NCBI RefSeq assembly: GCF_023008405.1
Contig: NZ_CP095376.1
Coordinates: 4,736,001 to 4,800,000, forward strand
DNA: 64,000 nt
Origin: Amycolatopsis sp. FBCC-B4732
GTDB lineage: Bacteria; Actinomycetota; Actinomycetes; Mycobacteriales; Pseudonocardiaceae
Direction of reading: 5' to 3'
The notes under the pieces are model-generated. The model saw nothing but the letters and a program-made list of their open reading frames with translations. It was not told the origin of the DNA and did not search any database. Positions 34,141-64,000 of the stretch are shown here, piece by piece; the stretch's first letter is position 1, and each line of letters begins with the position of its first letter. The position numbers and the translations under genes were made by a program.

Positions 34141-37100
34141 CTAGCCGACCGGGGGCAGCCAGGCCTGGACCGCCGCCACCGCGTCCGCGATGTGCTCCTC
34201 CACGATCGTGAAGTGGTTGCCCGGCACGTCCGTCACCGTGTCCGCGTGGGGCCACGACGAGCGCCAGTCCACCGACTCCTGCTCCGCGACGATCGGCTCC
34301 GACGCCCGGACCAGCAGCGTCGGGCACGGCAGCGGCCCCAGCTCCCAGCCCTCCATCAGGTCGAAGCACCAGGCCATCGCCGACAGCCCCGCGCTCGTCA
34401 CCTCCGTGTACTGCTGGTTGCGCTTGTACAGCCCCTGCATCAGCCCGCCACCCGCGCTCGCGACGAACTCGCTGTCCACCGCGTACGGGTCCAGCAGCGC
34501 GACGCCGGCCGGGGGTGTGCCGCGGCGGCAGAGCTCCGTCGCGATCGCGTGCACCAGCAGGCCGCCGGTGGACACGCCGAGCACGATCGCCGGTTCGCCG
34601 CCGGTGTACGCCGAGATCGCGTCGGCCTCCGCCGCGACCAGGGACTGGCGGTCGGCCGGGAGGGCTTCGCCGTCGGTGAAGCCCGGGATCGGGACCGCCG
34701 AGACGTCGTGGCGGCCGCGGCAGGACGCCGCGAACAGCGAGTACTGCTGCACCCCCGCCATCGCCACCAGCGCCGGGACACAGATCAGGTGCGGGCCGGG
34801 TGCCGCGTCCGGGTCGCGGCGGGCCAGCCGCAGCGGGCGGATCGGGCGGGTCAGCTCCGCCGGCGTGCGGAACTTCGGGCGCAACGTCGCCGCCGCGCGC
34901 AGGAACGCGATCGCGTCCGCCTGCTGCCCGGCCTTGAGCGCGTCGGTGAACAGGCCCGCGATCGTCTCCGGGGCCTGCACGGACACCGTCGTGGTGATCT
35001 CCCCGGATGTCGGTTCGGCGGCCAGCTCGGCGGCCAGGTGGCCCGCCAGCTCTTCCGGCGTCGGGTGGTCGAACACCACGCCGACCTGCAGGATCAGGTC
35101 GGTCGCGGTCTGGAGGCGGTTGCGCAGGTCCATCGCGGTCAGCGAGTCGAAGCCCAGCTCCGGGAAGCTGCCGTCGACCGGCACGGCGGCCGCGCTCGGG
35201 TGCCCGAGCACCGCGGCGGCCAGGCCGCGGACCAGCTCCAGCACCGCTTTGGGCCGGTCGCCTTCGGGCAGCTGCGCGTACGTCCGCGCGAACGAGCCCG
35301 TGTCCTGCTCGGCCGTGGCCGCCGAGCGGCGCGACGGCGGCGGGAGGAGCGCGTACATCATCCGCGGCACCTCGCCGGCCGCGCGCATCGCGGCCAGGTC
35401 GAGGCGGATGGCGGCGAGCACCGGCTCCGGGCGGGCCAGCGCGGCGTCGAACAGGGCGACCCCTTGCTCGGCCGAAAGCGCCAGCGCTCCCCCGCGTTCC
35501 TGACGGCGGCGGCCGGCCTCGTCCAGCCGCGCCGCCATCACGCTGCTGTCCCCGGCCCAGGTGCCCCACGCGATCGACGTCGCCGGCAGGCCGAGCGCCC
35601 GCCGGTGGTGGGCGAGCGCGTCGAGGAAAGCGTTTGCGGCCGCGTAGTTGGCCTGGCCCGCGTTGCCCGCCAGCCCGGCGAACGACGAGAACAGCACGAA
35701 CGCCGTCAGCTCGCGGTCGCGGGTCAGTTCGTGCAGGTGCCAGGCCGCGTCGAGCTTCGGCGCGAACACCGTGTCGAGCTTCTTCGGGGTCAGCGAGCCG
35801 AGGACACCGTCCTCCAGCGCGCCCGCGGTGTGGACGACCGCCCGCACCGAAGGTTCCGCGTCGAGCAGCCGGGCGAGAGCGTCCCGATCGGACACGTCGC
35901 ACGCGCGGATGTCCACAGTGGCGTCGAGCTCGAGCGCGAACTCCGCCGCACCGGGCGCGTCCGGGCCGCTGCGGCTGACCAGCAGCAGCTCGCGGACGCC
36001 GTGCTCGGCGACCAGGTGCCGGGCGACCGCCTTGGCCAGCGCCCCCGTCCCGCCGGTGACGAGCACCTTCCCCGCCGTCCAGTCCACAGTGGATTCCTCA
36101 CCGCGGACCCGGGTCAGGCGGCCGACGTGTGGGACGCCGTCACGCAGCACGACCTGCGGTTCGCCCGAGGCGAGCAGGCCGGGCAGCAGCGGCAGCAGGT
36201 CGCGGATGGACTGGTCGCCTTCGCGTTCGAGGTCGGCCAGCACGATCCGGCCGGGGTTCTCCGTCTGCGCCGAGCGCAGCAGGCCCCACGCGGTCGCGCC
36301 GGCGAGCGCGTCTTCCGTCGCGCCGCGGGTGACGAACACCAGCCGCGTGGTGCGCAGCCGGTCCTCCTCGAGGAACGCCTGGACCTCGCCCAGCACCCAC
36401 TTCGTCAGGTCGCGGGCCGCGTCGCGGTCGTTCTCCGGCCGCACCGGCACCAGCGGCATGAGGATCACCTGGGGTGCGGGCAGGCCGTCGTCGAGGGCCC
36501 GGGACAACGCGCCGATGCCGAGGAACGTCTCGACCGCGCGGCCGAGAGTGTAGACGGCGCCGGTCAGCCCGAACTCGTCGGCGCCGGCGACGACCCACGT
36601 GCCGTCGGCGAGCCGGCCGGGCTCGGGGGCCGGCACCGGCTGCCACTCCCAGCGGAAGAGGCTGTCGCCGTGCGCCGGAGCGGTCTCGATGGCGCCGGCC
36701 GCGCGCAGCAGCAGCGAACCGACCGAGACGATCGGGGTGCCGGTGGTGTCGGCGAGGTCGACGCGGACGCTGTCCGCCCCGGCCGGGCTGATCCGCACCC
36801 GGGCCCGGGACGCGCCGACCGCGTACAGCTCGACGTCGGTCCACGAGAACGGCAGCCGGCTGCGGCCCTCGCCGGTGAACGACGCCGCGTGCAGCGCCGC
36901 GTCGAGCAGCGCGGGGTGCAGGGCGCACGCGGCCGCCTCGGGCCGGTTGGCCTCCGGCAGCGCCACTTCGGCGTAGACGTCTTCGCCGTGCCGCCACGCC
37001 TTTTCGAGGCCGCGGAAGAGCTTGCCGTACCCGAACCCGTTCCCGGCGGCCGTTTCGTAGAAGCCGGTCAGGTCGATCGGCTCGGCACCGGCCGGCGGCC

Positions 37101-40100
37101 ACTCGGCGGGGAACTCCCCCGCCTCCGGCACGTCGCCGGCGCGCAGGACGCCGGTGGCGTGGCACGTCCACGGCTCGTCACCGGCGTCCGGTCGCGCGTA
37201 GACCGACAGCGTGCGGCGGCCTGCCGGGGTCAGCGGGCCGAGCACGACCTGGGTCCGCACGGCCTGCCCGGGCGGGACCACCAGCGGCACGGCCAGGGTC
37301 AGCTCGTCGACGACCGGGCAGCCGGCCTCGTCGCCGGCGCGGACGGCCAGCTCCAGGAACGCGGTGCCGGGCAGCAGGACCGCGCCGCCGAAGGTGTGCT
37401 CGGCCAGCCACGGGTGGGTCGGGACCGAAAGCCTCGAGGTGAACAGGAAACCTTCGGTGTCGGGCAACGCCGTCACGGCGCCGAGCAGCGGGTGCTCGGC
37501 GGAGGCCAGACCGAGCGCGGTGATGTCGCCGGTCGCCTGCATCGTGCCGCGGGGCCAGAAGTCCGTGCGCTGGAAGGGGTACGTCGGCAGCGTGACGCGC
37601 GCACCGTCGGGAAGCTGCCAGCCGACGTCGGCGCCGCGGGCGAAGGCGGCGCCGAGCGCGGCCAGGAACCGGTCGGGGCCGCCGTGGCCGAGCAGCAGGG
37701 TCGCCGACGCCGTCGCGCCGGTGCCCGACTGCTCCAGCAGCGCCTGCAGGCCGAGGCTCAGCACCGGCTGCGGGCTGATCTCGACGAAGTGGCGGGCGCC
37801 GCGGTCGAGCGCGGCGCGGACGCCGGCGTCGAACCGCACGGTGCGTTCCAGGTTGCGGTACCAGTATTCGCCGTCCAGCTCGGGGCCGTCGAGCCAGCGC
37901 TGGTCGGCGGTGGAGTAGAACGGGATCGCCGACTCGGCCGGGTGCAGTTCGCCCAGGACGTCGAGGAGTTCGTCGTGCAGCACGCGCACCTGGGGGCTGT
38001 GCGCGGCGAAGTCGACGCCCTCGACGCGCCAGCGCATCAGCCCGGCCGCCGACAGGCGCTTTTCCAGCGTGGTCAGCGCTTCCGGTTCACCGGCGACGGT
38101 GACCGTGCGCGGCCCGTTGACCGCGGCGATCGACAACGTGCCTTCGAAGTCGCCGAGCAGCTCGCCGACTTCGGCTTCGGACGCCATCACCGACAGCAGG
38201 CCGCCGTGGCCGGCCAGCCGCTCGCCGATCAGGCGGCTGCGCAGGGTCACGATCCGCGCGGCTTCGGGCAGGGAGAGCACGCCGGCGAAGCAGGCGGCGG
38301 CGATCTCGCCCTGCGAATGCCCGAGCACGGCAGCGGGCTGGACGCCGTAGGAGCGCCAGAGGTGCGCGAGCGACACCATCACCGAGAACAGCACCGGCTG
38401 CACGACGTCGACCCGGTCGGCCGAAGGCGCGCCCTCGACGCCGGTCAGGACGTCCAGCAGCGACCACTCGACGTACGGCTTCAAGGCTTCGGCGCACTCT
38501 TCGATCCGGGCGCGGAAGGCCGGCTGGGTGGTCAGCAGCCCCATGGCCATCTCCGGCCACTGCGAACCCTGGCCGGGGAACACGAACACCGGGCCGGGCG
38601 CGGTGGTCACCGTGCCGGTGGCCACGGTCGGCGCCGGCACGCCGGCCGCGAGCGCGGACAGTCCTTCGCGGAAGGTGGCGTGATCGGTCCCGGCCACGAC
38701 GGCCCGGTGGTCGAAGCGGCTGCGGGCCAGCAACGCGCGGGCGATGCCGGACAGCGGCTGGGTGGGGTGCTCGTCGAGGTGCGCCAGCAACCGGGAAGCC
38801 TGTGCGGCCAACGCTTCCGGCGACTTCGCCGACAGCACCCACGGGATCGCGGCCGGTTCCGCGCCCGCCGGGGCGGGCTCGGCGGGCGGGGCCTGTTCGA
38901 GGACGACGTGCGCGTTGGTCCCGCTGACGCCGAACGACGAGACGGCGGCCCGGCGCGGCGCCCCGGTCCGCGGCCACGGCCGGGGTTCGGTGAGCAGCTC
39001 GACGTCGCCGGCCGTCCAGTCGATCTTGGTGGACGGCTGGTCGGCGTGCAGGGTGCGCGGCAGGACGCCGTTGCGCATGGCGAGGATCATCTTCAGCACC
39101 CCGCCGACGCCGGCCGCGGCCTGGGTGTGCCCGATGTTCGACTTCAGCGAACCGAGCCACAGTGGACGGTGCTCGGGCCGGTCCTGGCCGTACACCGAGA
39201 TCAGCGCCTGCGCTTCGATCGGGTCACCGAGCGACGTGCCGGTACCGTGCGCCTCGACGACGTCCACATCGGACGGTGAGAGTTTCGCGTCGGCCAGCGC
39301 GGCGCGGATCACGCGTTGCTGCGACGGGCCGTTGGGCGCGGTGAGGCCGTTGGACGCGCCGTCGGAGTTGACCGCGGACCCGCGCAGCACGGCGAGGACC
39401 TCGTGGCCGTTGCGCCGCGCGTCGGACAGCTTTTCCAGCGCCAGCATGCCGACGCCCTCGGACCAGCCGGTGCCGTCGGCGCCCTCGGCGAACGCGCGCG
39501 AGCGGCCGGTCGGCGAGAGCGCGCCCTGACGGCTGTACTCGATGAACACCATCGGCGTCGACATGATCGCGACCCCGCCGGCGAGCGCGAGCGAACATTC
39601 GCCGCGGCGCAGGGCCTGTGCGGCGAGGTGCATCGTGACCAGCGACGACGAGCAGGCCGTGTCGACGCTGACGGTCGGGCCTTCGAAGCCGAAGGTGTAG
39701 GAGATGCGTCCCGAAGCGACACTGCCGGCGCTGCCGTTGCTCTGGTAGCCCTCCAGGTCCTCGGTGACGCCCTGCAACGCGATCGCGTAGTCGTTGTACA
39801 TCACGCCGACGAACACGCCGGTGTCGCTGCCGCGCAGGGAAAGCGGGTCGATGCCCGCGCTTTCGCAGGCCTCCCATGCGGTTTCGAGCAGCAGCCGCTG
39901 TTGCGGGTCGGTGGCCAGCGCCTCGCGCGGGCTCATCCCGAAGAACGCGGCGTCGAACCCGCCCGCGCCGTGCAGGAAGCCGCCCTCGGCGGTCGCCGAC
40001 GTGCCCGGCCCGCCGACGTCGCCGAGCAGGTCGGCCAAGGGCCAGCCGCGGTCCTCCGGGAAGCCGGAGATCGCGTCGGTGCCGTCGTCGACCAGCCGCC

Positions 40101-40266
40101 ACAGGGCTTCGGGGGTGTCGACGTCGCCGGGGTAGCGGCAGCTCATGCCGACCACGGCGATCGGCTCGTCACCCGCGGACTCCGCGGCGACCAGGCGCTC
40201 GCGGGTGCGCTGCAGGTCGGCGGTCACCCGGCGGAGGTAGTCGAGCAGCTCGGCTTCGGTCGCCAC
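34141..40266 (-). CDS. Terminal type I PKS: KS-AT-DH-KR-ACP-TE
   Basis: 2041 aa, one module plus release domain. The N-terminal docking helix ([19 protein letters not shown]) precedes the KS. The AT is of the methylmalonyl-like type ([24 protein letters not shown]), but at the usual YASH position it reads FAAH ([10 protein letters not shown]). The DH has [10 protein letters not shown] and LLDAALH, though the YGP motif is YGK ([10 protein letters not shown]). The KR has GGTGALAK, with Ala for the usual Gly, LED instead of LDD, and intact Ser/Tyr ([17 protein letters not shown]). The ACP serine lies in GFDSLTAMD (about residue 1709). The TE (about 1820-2041) has the nucleophile in GVSTGG, an Asp in LLDPYAVD and His in GNHFTIVEE. 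The TE releases the chain as lactone or acid. The GTG at 40266 follows the upstream PKS stop by 3 nt, so translation is coupled. Confidence 0.96.
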   Translation of the reverse strand: MATEAELLDYLRRVTADLQRTRERLVAAESAGDEPIAVVGMSCRYPGDVDTPEALWRLVDDGTDAISGFPEDRGWPLADLLGDVGGPGTSATAEGGFLHGAGGFDAAFFGMSPREALATDPQQRLLLETAWEACESAGIDPLSLRGSDTGVFVGVMYNDYAIALQGVTEDLEGYQSNGSAGSVASGRISYTFGFEGPTVSVDTACSSSLVTMHLAAQALRRGECSLALAGGVAIMSTPMVFIEYSRQGALSPTGRSRAFAEGADGTGWSEGVGMLALEKLSDARRNGHEVLAVLRGSAVNSDGASNGLTAPNGPSQQRVIRAALADAKLSPSDVDVVEAHGTGTSLGDPIEAQALISVYGQDRPEHRPLWLGSLKSNIGHTQAAAGVGGVLKMILAMRNGVLPRTLHADQPSTKIDWTAGDVELLTEPRPWPRTGAPRRAAVSSFGVSGTNAHVVLEQAPPAEPAPAGAEPAAIPWVLSAKSPEALAAQASRLLAHLDEHPTQPLSGIARALLARSRFDHRAVVAGTDHATFREGLSALAAGVPAPTVATGTVTTAPGPVFVFPGQGSQWPEMAMGLLTTQPAFRARIEECAEALKPYVEWSLLDVLTGVEGAPSADRVDVVQPVLFSVMVSLAHLWRSYGVQPAAVLGHSQGEIAAACFAGVLSLPEAARIVTLRSRLIGERLAGHGGLLSVMASEAEVGELLGDFEGTLSIAAVNGPRTVTVAGEPEALTTLEKRLSAAGLMRWRVEGVDFAAHSPQVRVLHDELLDVLGELHPAESAIPFYSTADQRWLDGPELDGEYWYRNLERTVRFDAGVRAALDRGARHFVEISPQPVLSLGLQALLEQSGTGATASATLLLGHGGPDRFLAALGAAFARGADVGWQLPDGARVTLPTYPFQRTDFWPRGTMQATGDITALGLASAEHPLLGAVTALPDTEGFLFTSRLSVPTHPWLAEHTFGGAVLLPGTAFLELAVRAGDEAGCPVVDELTLAVPLVVPPGQAVRTQVVLGPLTPAGRRTLSVYARPDAGDEPWTCHATGVLRAGDVPEAGEFPAEWPPAGAEPIDLTGFYETAAGNGFGYGKLFRGLEKAWRHGEDVYAEVALPEANRPEAAACALHPALLDAALHAASFTGEGRSRLPFSWTDVELYAVGASRARVRISPAGADSVRVDLADTTGTPIVSVGSLLLRAAGAIETAPAHGDSLFRWEWQPVPAPEPGRLADGTWVVAGADEFGLTGAVYTLGRAVETFLGIGALSRALDDGLPAPQVILMPLVPVRPENDRDAARDLTKWVLGEVQAFLEEDRLRTTRLVFVTRGATEDALAGATAWGLLRSAQTENPGRIVLADLEREGDQSIRDLLPLLPGLLASGEPQVVLRDGVPHVGRLTRVRGEESTVDWTAGKVLVTGGTGALAKAVARHLVAEHGVRELLLVSRSGPDAPGAAEFALELDATVDIRACDVSDRDALARLLDAEPSVRAVVHTAGALEDGVLGSLTPKKLDTVFAPKLDAAWHLHELTRDRELTAFVLFSSFAGLAGNAGQANYAAANAFLDALAHHRRALGLPATSIAWGTWAGDSSVMAARLDEAGRRRQERGGALALSAEQGVALFDAALARPEPVLAAIRLDLAAMRAAGEVPRMMYALLPPPSRRSAATAEQDTGSFARTYAQLPEGDRPKAVLELVRGLAAAVLGHPSAAAVPVDGSFPELGFDSLTAMDLRNRLQTATDLILQVGVVFDHPTPEELAGHLAAELAAEPTSGEITTTVSVQAPETIAGLFTDALKAGQQADAIAFLRAAATLRPKFRTPAELTRPIRPLRLARRDPDAAPGPHLICVPALVAMAGVQQYSLFAASCRGRHDVSAVPIPGFTDGEALPADRQSLVAAEADAISAYTGGEPAIVLGVSTGGLLVHAIATELCRRGTPPAGVALLDPYAVDSEFVASAGGGLMQGLYKRNQQYTEVTSAGLSAMAWCFDLMEGWELGPLPCPTLLVRASEPIVAEQESVDWRSSWPHADTVTDVPGNHFTIVEEHIADAVAAVQAWLPPVG

Positions 40267-40269
40267 GGG

Positions 40270-59826
<19,557 letters not shown>

Positions 59827-59832
59827 AGACAT

Positions 59833-59836
59833 CTCC
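59833..59836 (-). promoter_or_regulatory. Ribosome binding site deciding the start of the four-module PKS
   Basis: GGAG on the minus strand. It touches a possible ATG at 59832 directly (no spacer) but stands 6 nt before the ATG at 59826, which is therefore the better start. Confidence 0.75.
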
Positions 59837-59978
59837 AGGGTGAGCGTTTTCTTACCCGGGTGACGCCACCGCGACGGCGTTCGGCGCCGAGCGACGTCCA
59901 CTTGCCGGGGAGTCAACCGCACGCCCAGCCCGGAAACACCCAGACTTGGGCCCCGGCCTGCTGGCGGCCCCGGGCATG

Positions 59979-60016
59979 CCGGAGGCGGCACTTCCGAGGG
60001 GAAGTGCCGCCTCCGG
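59979..60016. terminator. Strong hairpin between two PKS genes
   Basis: A 17-bp perfect stem (59979-59995 with 60000-60016; first arm CCGGAGGCGGCACTTCC) and a 4-nt loop, in the 198-bp gap between the PKS stop at 60025 and the next PKS start at 59826. There is no T-run. It may end or attenuate the upstream transcript. Its inner arms GCACTT/AAGTGC recall the ALSRES palindromes. The rest of the gap shows nothing I can name. Confidence 0.65.
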
Positions 60017-60024
60017 TGCCGGGG

Positions 60025-63000
60025 TCAGTCCTGGTCGCCGCCCAGGACGAAGCGGACCAGGTCGTCCGCGTCCATGTCGCCCACGTCGCCGTCCTCATCC
60101 GCGTGGGACTCCTCCGGGCGCTCCGGGCGCTCCGAACGTTCCGCCGCCTCCGAGAGCAGGTCCATCAGGCCCAGGGAACGCAGCTGGTCGAACGACACCG
60201 ACGCCAGGAACTTCCGGACCCTGGCCTCCTCCGCCGACGCCGGGACGTCGTCCTCGGCGCCGAACAGCTCGCGGTGCAGGTGGGCCGCCACCGCCTGGGA
60301 CGTCGGGTGGTCGAACACCAGGGTCGACGGCAGCCGCAGGCCCGTGCGCTCGCCCAGGACGTTGCGGACCTCCACCGCGGCCAGGGAGTCCACGCCCATC
60401 TCGCGGAACGCCTGGGACGGCTCGATGTCGCCCGGTTCGCCGTAGCCGAGGAGCTCGGCCGCGACCGTGCGGACCAGCTCGAGCAGCGCGTCCCGCCGCT
60501 GCGCCGGGTCCAGGCCGGCCAGTTCCTCGTGCAGGGTCGCCTCGGCCACCACCGCGTCGCGTTCGGTGTCCGCCGCCGACAGCGCTTGGCGGACCTCCGG
60601 CAGCTCGCTGAGCAACGGGCTTTCGCGGGGCAGTGTGAACGTCTGCGCGAAGCGGTTCCAGTCGAAGTCCGCCGCGAGCACCGAGCCGCGGACGCCGAGG
60701 GCGCGCCCGAACGCCACCATCGCCTCTTCCGGGACCAGCGGCACCAAGCCGTGGCGCTGCATGTGTTCGAGCATGTCGCCCTGCAGGGCCATGCCGGCCT
60801 CGCCCCACACGCCCCAGCCGATCGACACGCCCACCAGGCCGCGGCGTTCGCGGTCCTCGGCCAGCGCGTTCAGGTAGGCGTTCGCGGCCGCGTACGCGCT
60901 GAGCTTGCCGCTGCCGAGCATGCCCGACACCGACGAATACAGCACGAAGAAGTCCAGCTCCCGGTCGCCGACGAGCTCGTCCAGGTGCCGCGCACCCTCC
61001 ACTTTGGACCGCAGGACGCCTTCGACCTCCTCCAGGGTCAGTGCGACGACGTCGGCGCCGTCCTGGGCGACGCCCGCGGCGTGGACGACCCCGCGCAGCG
61101 GATCCGACGCCGGGATGGCCGCCAGCACCGCGGCCAGCTGGGCACGGTCGGCGACGTCGCACGCCACCACCGACACCTCGGCCCCGCGCCCGGTCAGTTC
61201 CTCGGCCAGCTCGGCCGCGCCCGGCGCGTCGGGGCCGCGGCGGCTGGTCAGCACCAGCCGCCGGACGCCGGCGTCGGCCAGCCAGCGGGCCGTCTCGACG
61301 CCGAGCGCGCCCGTGCCGCCGGTGATGAGCACCGTGCCCGGCCCGGCCAGCGCCGGGGTGACCGACGGCGTCTCCGCGGCCGTGGTGCGCCGCAGGCGGC
61401 GGCCCAGCAGGCGGCCGTCGCGCAGGGCGATCTGGTCTTCGCCGCCGAGCCCGGCCAGCACGTGCGGCAGGTTCCGCAGGTCGGCTTCGCCGGGTTCGGC
61501 GGGCAGCTCGACCAGGCCACCCCAGGCCGCCGCGCGTTCCAGCGCCACCGTGCGGCCGAAGCCCCAGACCGCCGCCTGGCCGATCGTGTCCACGGCCGCG
61601 TGCTTGCCCTCGACCGGCAGCGCTTCGCGGGTCAGGCACCACAGCTTGGCTTCGACCTCGGCCCGGGCGAGGGCCTGGACCAGCACCGCGGTGAGCACGA
61701 CGCCCGGCGGCGCGGTCGGGGCCGCGGCGATCGGCCGCGTGCTCAGCGCGAGCAGCGAGACGACGGCGTCGAACGTCCCCGGCAGCTCGCCGAGCCGGGT
61801 GGCGAGGGCGGCCGGGTCGGGGTCGGTCACCGTGACGACGGTGACGTCGCCGGGCAGCGCGCCCAGCACCCGGGCGCCCCAGTCGCCGGTGTCCTCGGGG
61901 ACGACGGCCAGCCAGCGGCCCGGCCCGGCGGCCCCCGCCGGGGGCTTCAGCGGCGTCCAGTCGATGCGGTACCACCAGCGATCGACGGCGGCCTCGGTGC
62001 GCAGCTTCTCCCGCCACGACGTCAGCGCGGGCAGGACGGCGTCCAGCGCGGCCCGGTCGACTTCCAGCGCCGAGGCCAGTACCCCGCCGTCGGTCGCCGC
62101 GACCATGCCCCACAGCCGCGCGTCCGCCGTGCTCTCGCCGCCCGCGGAGACGGCCTGCGGGGCCGGCTCGGGCCAGTAGTTCTTGCGCTGGAAGGCGTAG
62201 GTCGGCAGCGGCACCCGCGCCGTGACGCCGGCCCGCTCGTAGAAGGCGGTCCAGTCGATCGTGACGCCCTGGGCGTGCGCCCCGGCGACCGCGGTGACCA
62301 CCCGGCGCCAGTCGCCTTCGCCGGTGTGCAGCGTTTCCTGGAACACCAGGGGTTCGCCGGTGCGGTCCATGGTCTGTTCGAGGGCCATCTTCAGCACCGG
62401 GTTCGGGCTGGGTTCGACGAACGCGGTCGCGCCGCCGGCCACCATCGCGTCGGCCGCTTCGCCGAACAGCACGGTCTGGCGCAGGTTCCGGTACCAGTAC
62501 GCGGCGTCCAGCTCCGCGGTGTCGAGCAGCCCGCCGGTCACCGACGAGTAGAACGGCACCGCCGAACTGCGCGGGGACACCGGGGCGAGCAGTTCCAGGA
62601 GGTCGTCCTCGAGGAGCTCGACCTGCGGCGAGTGCGCGGCGAAGTTCACCCCGGCCAGGCGCCAGCGCATCATGCCTGCCGCCGAGAGCCGCTTTTCCAG
62701 CTTCGCCATGGCGGTTTCGTCGGCGGAGACGGTGACCAGCTTGGGCCCGTTCACCGCGGCGATCGAGACGTCGTCGCCGACGAGCGCGCGGACGTCGGCG
62801 ACCGGCGCCACCACCGAGAGCATCACGCCGGTGCGGGCCAGCTTCTGCCGGATCAGGCGGCTGCGCAACGCGACCACGCGGGCACCGTCCTGAAGGGACA
62901 GTCCACCCGCGACGCACGCGGCGGCGATCTCGCCCTGCGAATGCCCGGCGACCGCGACCGGTTCGACGCCGAACTCACGCCACAGCGCGGCGAGCGACAC

Positions 63001-64000
63001 CATCACCGCCCACAGCGCGGGCTGGACGACGTCGACCTCTTCGAGGGCTTCGGCGTCGTCGAGGACGTCGAAGAGGGACCAGTCGACGAACTCGCTCAGC
63101 GCGGCGGCGCACTCGGCCATCGTCGCGGCGAACACCGGGGACGCGGCCAGGAGGTCCTTGGCCATCCCGGCCCACTGCGAACCCTGGCCGGGGAAGACGA
63201 ACGCCGGGGTGCGCGTGCCGAACGCCCGGCCGGTCACGACGTCCGGGGCGGCCTCGCCCGCCGCGACCGCGGTGAGTGCGGCGGTGAGCCCGGCCCGGTC
63301 CTCGCCGACGACGACGGCCCGGTGCGCGAACGAGGTCCGGCCCGCCAGCGCGCGGCCGACGGCGGGAACGTCCTGGCCGTCGAGGTGCGTCAGCAGCCGT
63401 TCGGCCTGGCCGCGCAGGGCGCCGGCGGTCCGGCCGGACAGCACCCACGGCACGATCGACGGCGGCTGCGCCGGTTCGGGCGCGGGCACCGGTGCCGGGC
63501 CGGCTTCGAGCACGGCGTGGGCGTTGGTGCCGCTGATGCCGAACGACGACACCGCGGCACGCCGCACGCGACCGGTTTCCGGCCACGGGCGGGCGTTCGC
63601 CAGCACCTCGACGCCGCTGTCGTCCCAGTCCACGTGGGACGATCGCGTTTCCGTGTGCAGCGACCGGGGCAGCACGCCGTGGCGCATCGCGAGGACCATC
63701 TTGATGATCCCGGCGACGCCCGCGGCGGCCTGGGTGTGCCCGATGTTGGACTTGACCGAGCCGATCGGCAGCGGGGCGCCGCGGTCGCGGCCGTAGGTGG
63801 CGATGAGGGCTTGCGCTTCGATCGGGTCGCCGAGCGCGGTGCCGGTGCCGTGCGCCTCGACCGCGTCGATGTCCTTCGTGGACAGTCCGGACGCGGCGAG
63901 GGCCTGGCGGATCACGCGTTGCTGCGACGGGCCGTTCGGCGCGGTCAGGCCGTTGGACGCGCCGTCGGAGTTGACCGCGGAACCGCGCACGACGGCGAGG
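60025..64000 (-). CDS. Type I PKS, C-terminal part (N-terminus outside window): KS'-AT-KR-ACP
   Basis: The frame is open to the right edge ([13 protein letters not shown] inside a KS), so this is a fragment of at least 1324 residues. Seen in order: the C-terminal half of a KS ([18 protein letters not shown]), AT, KR, ACP and docking region; no DH. The AT is methylmalonyl-like (DVVQPALWAVMVSLAALW, GHSQGE) but with FAAH instead of YASH ([10 protein letters not shown]). The KR has GGTGALGV, catalytic Ser and Tyr (YSSVSGML, SAYAAANAY), but neither LDD nor the A-type Trp: the region reads AAGVAQDGADVV. The ACP serine lies in GVDSLAAVE. The C-terminus ends MDADDLVRFVLGGDQD, a docking tail of the class that commonly pairs with helices like the one at the start of the next PKS. 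Predicted step: an alpha-branched unit with a kept beta-hydroxyl. Confidence 0.94.
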   Translation of the reverse strand, partial: LAVVRGSAVNSDGASNGLTAPNGPSQQRVIRQALAASGLSTKDIDAVEAHGTGTALGDPIEAQALIATYGRDRGAPLPIGSVKSNIGHTQAAAGVAGIIKMVLAMRHGVLPRSLHTETRSSHVDWDDSGVEVLANARPWPETGRVRRAAVSSFGISGTNAHAVLEAGPAPVPAPEPAQPPSIVPWVLSGRTAGALRGQAERLLTHLDGQDVPAVGRALAGRTSFAHRAVVVGEDRAGLTAALTAVAAGEAAPDVVTGRAFGTRTPAFVFPGQGSQWAGMAKDLLAASPVFAATMAECAAALSEFVDWSLFDVLDDAEALEEVDVVQPALWAVMVSLAALWREFGVEPVAVAGHSQGEIAAACVAGGLSLQDGARVVALRSRLIRQKLARTGVMLSVVAPVADVRALVGDDVSIAAVNGPKLVTVSADETAMAKLEKRLSAAGMMRWRLAGVNFAAHSPQVELLEDDLLELLAPVSPRSSAVPFYSSVTGGLLDTAELDAAYWYRNLRQTVLFGEAADAMVAGGATAFVEPSPNPVLKMALEQTMDRTGEPLVFQETLHTGEGDWRRVVTAVAGAHAQGVTIDWTAFYERAGVTARVPLPTYAFQRKNYWPEPAPQAVSAGGESTADARLWGMVAATDGGVLASALEVDRAALDAVLPALTSWREKLRTEAAVDRWWYRIDWTPLKPPAGAAGPGRWLAVVPEDTGDWGARVLGALPGDVTVVTVTDPDPAALATRLGELPGTFDAVVSLLALSTRPIAAAPTAPPGVVLTAVLVQALARAEVEAKLWCLTREALPVEGKHAAVDTIGQAAVWGFGRTVALERAAAWGGLVELPAEPGEADLRNLPHVLAGLGGEDQIALRDGRLLGRRLRRTTAAETPSVTPALAGPGTVLITGGTGALGVETARWLADAGVRRLVLTSRRGPDAPGAAELAEELTGRGAEVSVVACDVADRAQLAAVLAAIPASDPLRGVVHAAGVAQDGADVVALTLEEVEGVLRSKVEGARHLDELVGDRELDFFVLYSSVSGMLGSGKLSAYAAANAYLNALAEDRERRGLVGVSIGWGVWGEAGMALQGDMLEHMQRHGLVPLVPEEAMVAFGRALGVRGSVLAADFDWNRFAQTFTLPRESPLLSELPEVRQALSAADTERDAVVAEATLHEELAGLDPAQRRDALLELVRTVAAELLGYGEPGDIEPSQAFREMGVDSLAAVEVRNVLGERTGLRLPSTLVFDHPTSQAVAAHLHRELFGAEDDVPASAEEARVRKFLASVSFDQLRSLGLMDLLSEAAERSERPERPEESHADEDGDVGDMDADDLVRFVLGGDQD

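Noticed and set aside
59827..59991. Upstream extension of the four-module PKS by 55 residues
   Set aside because: The added residues are Pro/Arg-rich with no docking character, and the ribosome binding site 6 nt before 59826 fits the shorter form.

Overview
The window is very GC-rich actinobacterial DNA (by eye well above 70% G+C, GTG and TTG starts, very large type I polyketide synthase genes). Style and repeats suggest Pseudonocardiales, possibly Amycolatopsis; that is an impression, not a result. It is the left flank and core of a modular type I PKS cluster, open on both sides.

Layout: (1) 2-3554, plus strand: two tandem LuxR-family regulators, the first cut by the window edge, the second a complete 890-aa LAL-type (large ATP-binding LuxR) regulator. 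(2) 3551-3590: a near-perfect 40-bp palindrome whose two arms hold the stop codons of the convergent genes. (3) 3587-4447, minus strand: the wreck of an O-carbamoyltransferase gene (large internal deletion plus two further frame breaks). (4) 4456-32022, minus strand: one 9188-aa PKS carrying a KSQ-AT-ACP loading module and five KS-AT-DH-KR-ACP modules. (5) 32023-32416: divergent intergenic region with a nested inverted repeat. (6) 32417-33241, plus strand: a DUF2306-like membrane protein, closed by a good hairpin terminator. (7) 33311-34139, minus strand: two small unknown genes directly downstream of the terminal PKS. (8) 34141-40266: last PKS module with thioesterase. (9) 40270-59826: four-module PKS. 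(10) 60025-64000: C-terminal part of another PKS, running off the right edge.

How it works together: the 4456-32022 protein starts the chain (decarboxylated malonate, i.e. acetyl) and, if all five DH domains act, builds a methyl-terminated conjugated pentaene. Its C-terminal docking region hands the chain to a PKS that is probably outside the window. The minus-strand series 60025+ -> 40270-59826 -> 34141-40266 finishes the chain and ends in the TE. Read collinearly, the carboxyl end would be a 2-alkyl-2,4,6-triene ester with a 9-hydroxyl, a 10-ene, a 12-alkyl branch and a 13-hydroxyl. Thus the cluster probably makes a large polyene macrolide or linear polyene; I cannot name the product. The first gene of the assembly line is the last PKS gene on the strand, so gene order is not collinear.

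Most unusual: the decayed carbamoyltransferase; two families of in-frame tandem repeats (4 x 54 bp and 3 x 45 bp) inside the KR region of module 3; a perfect palindrome read through in frame as ALSRES at the same linker position in two different PKS proteins; and several catalytic-motif variants in DH, KR and AT domains.
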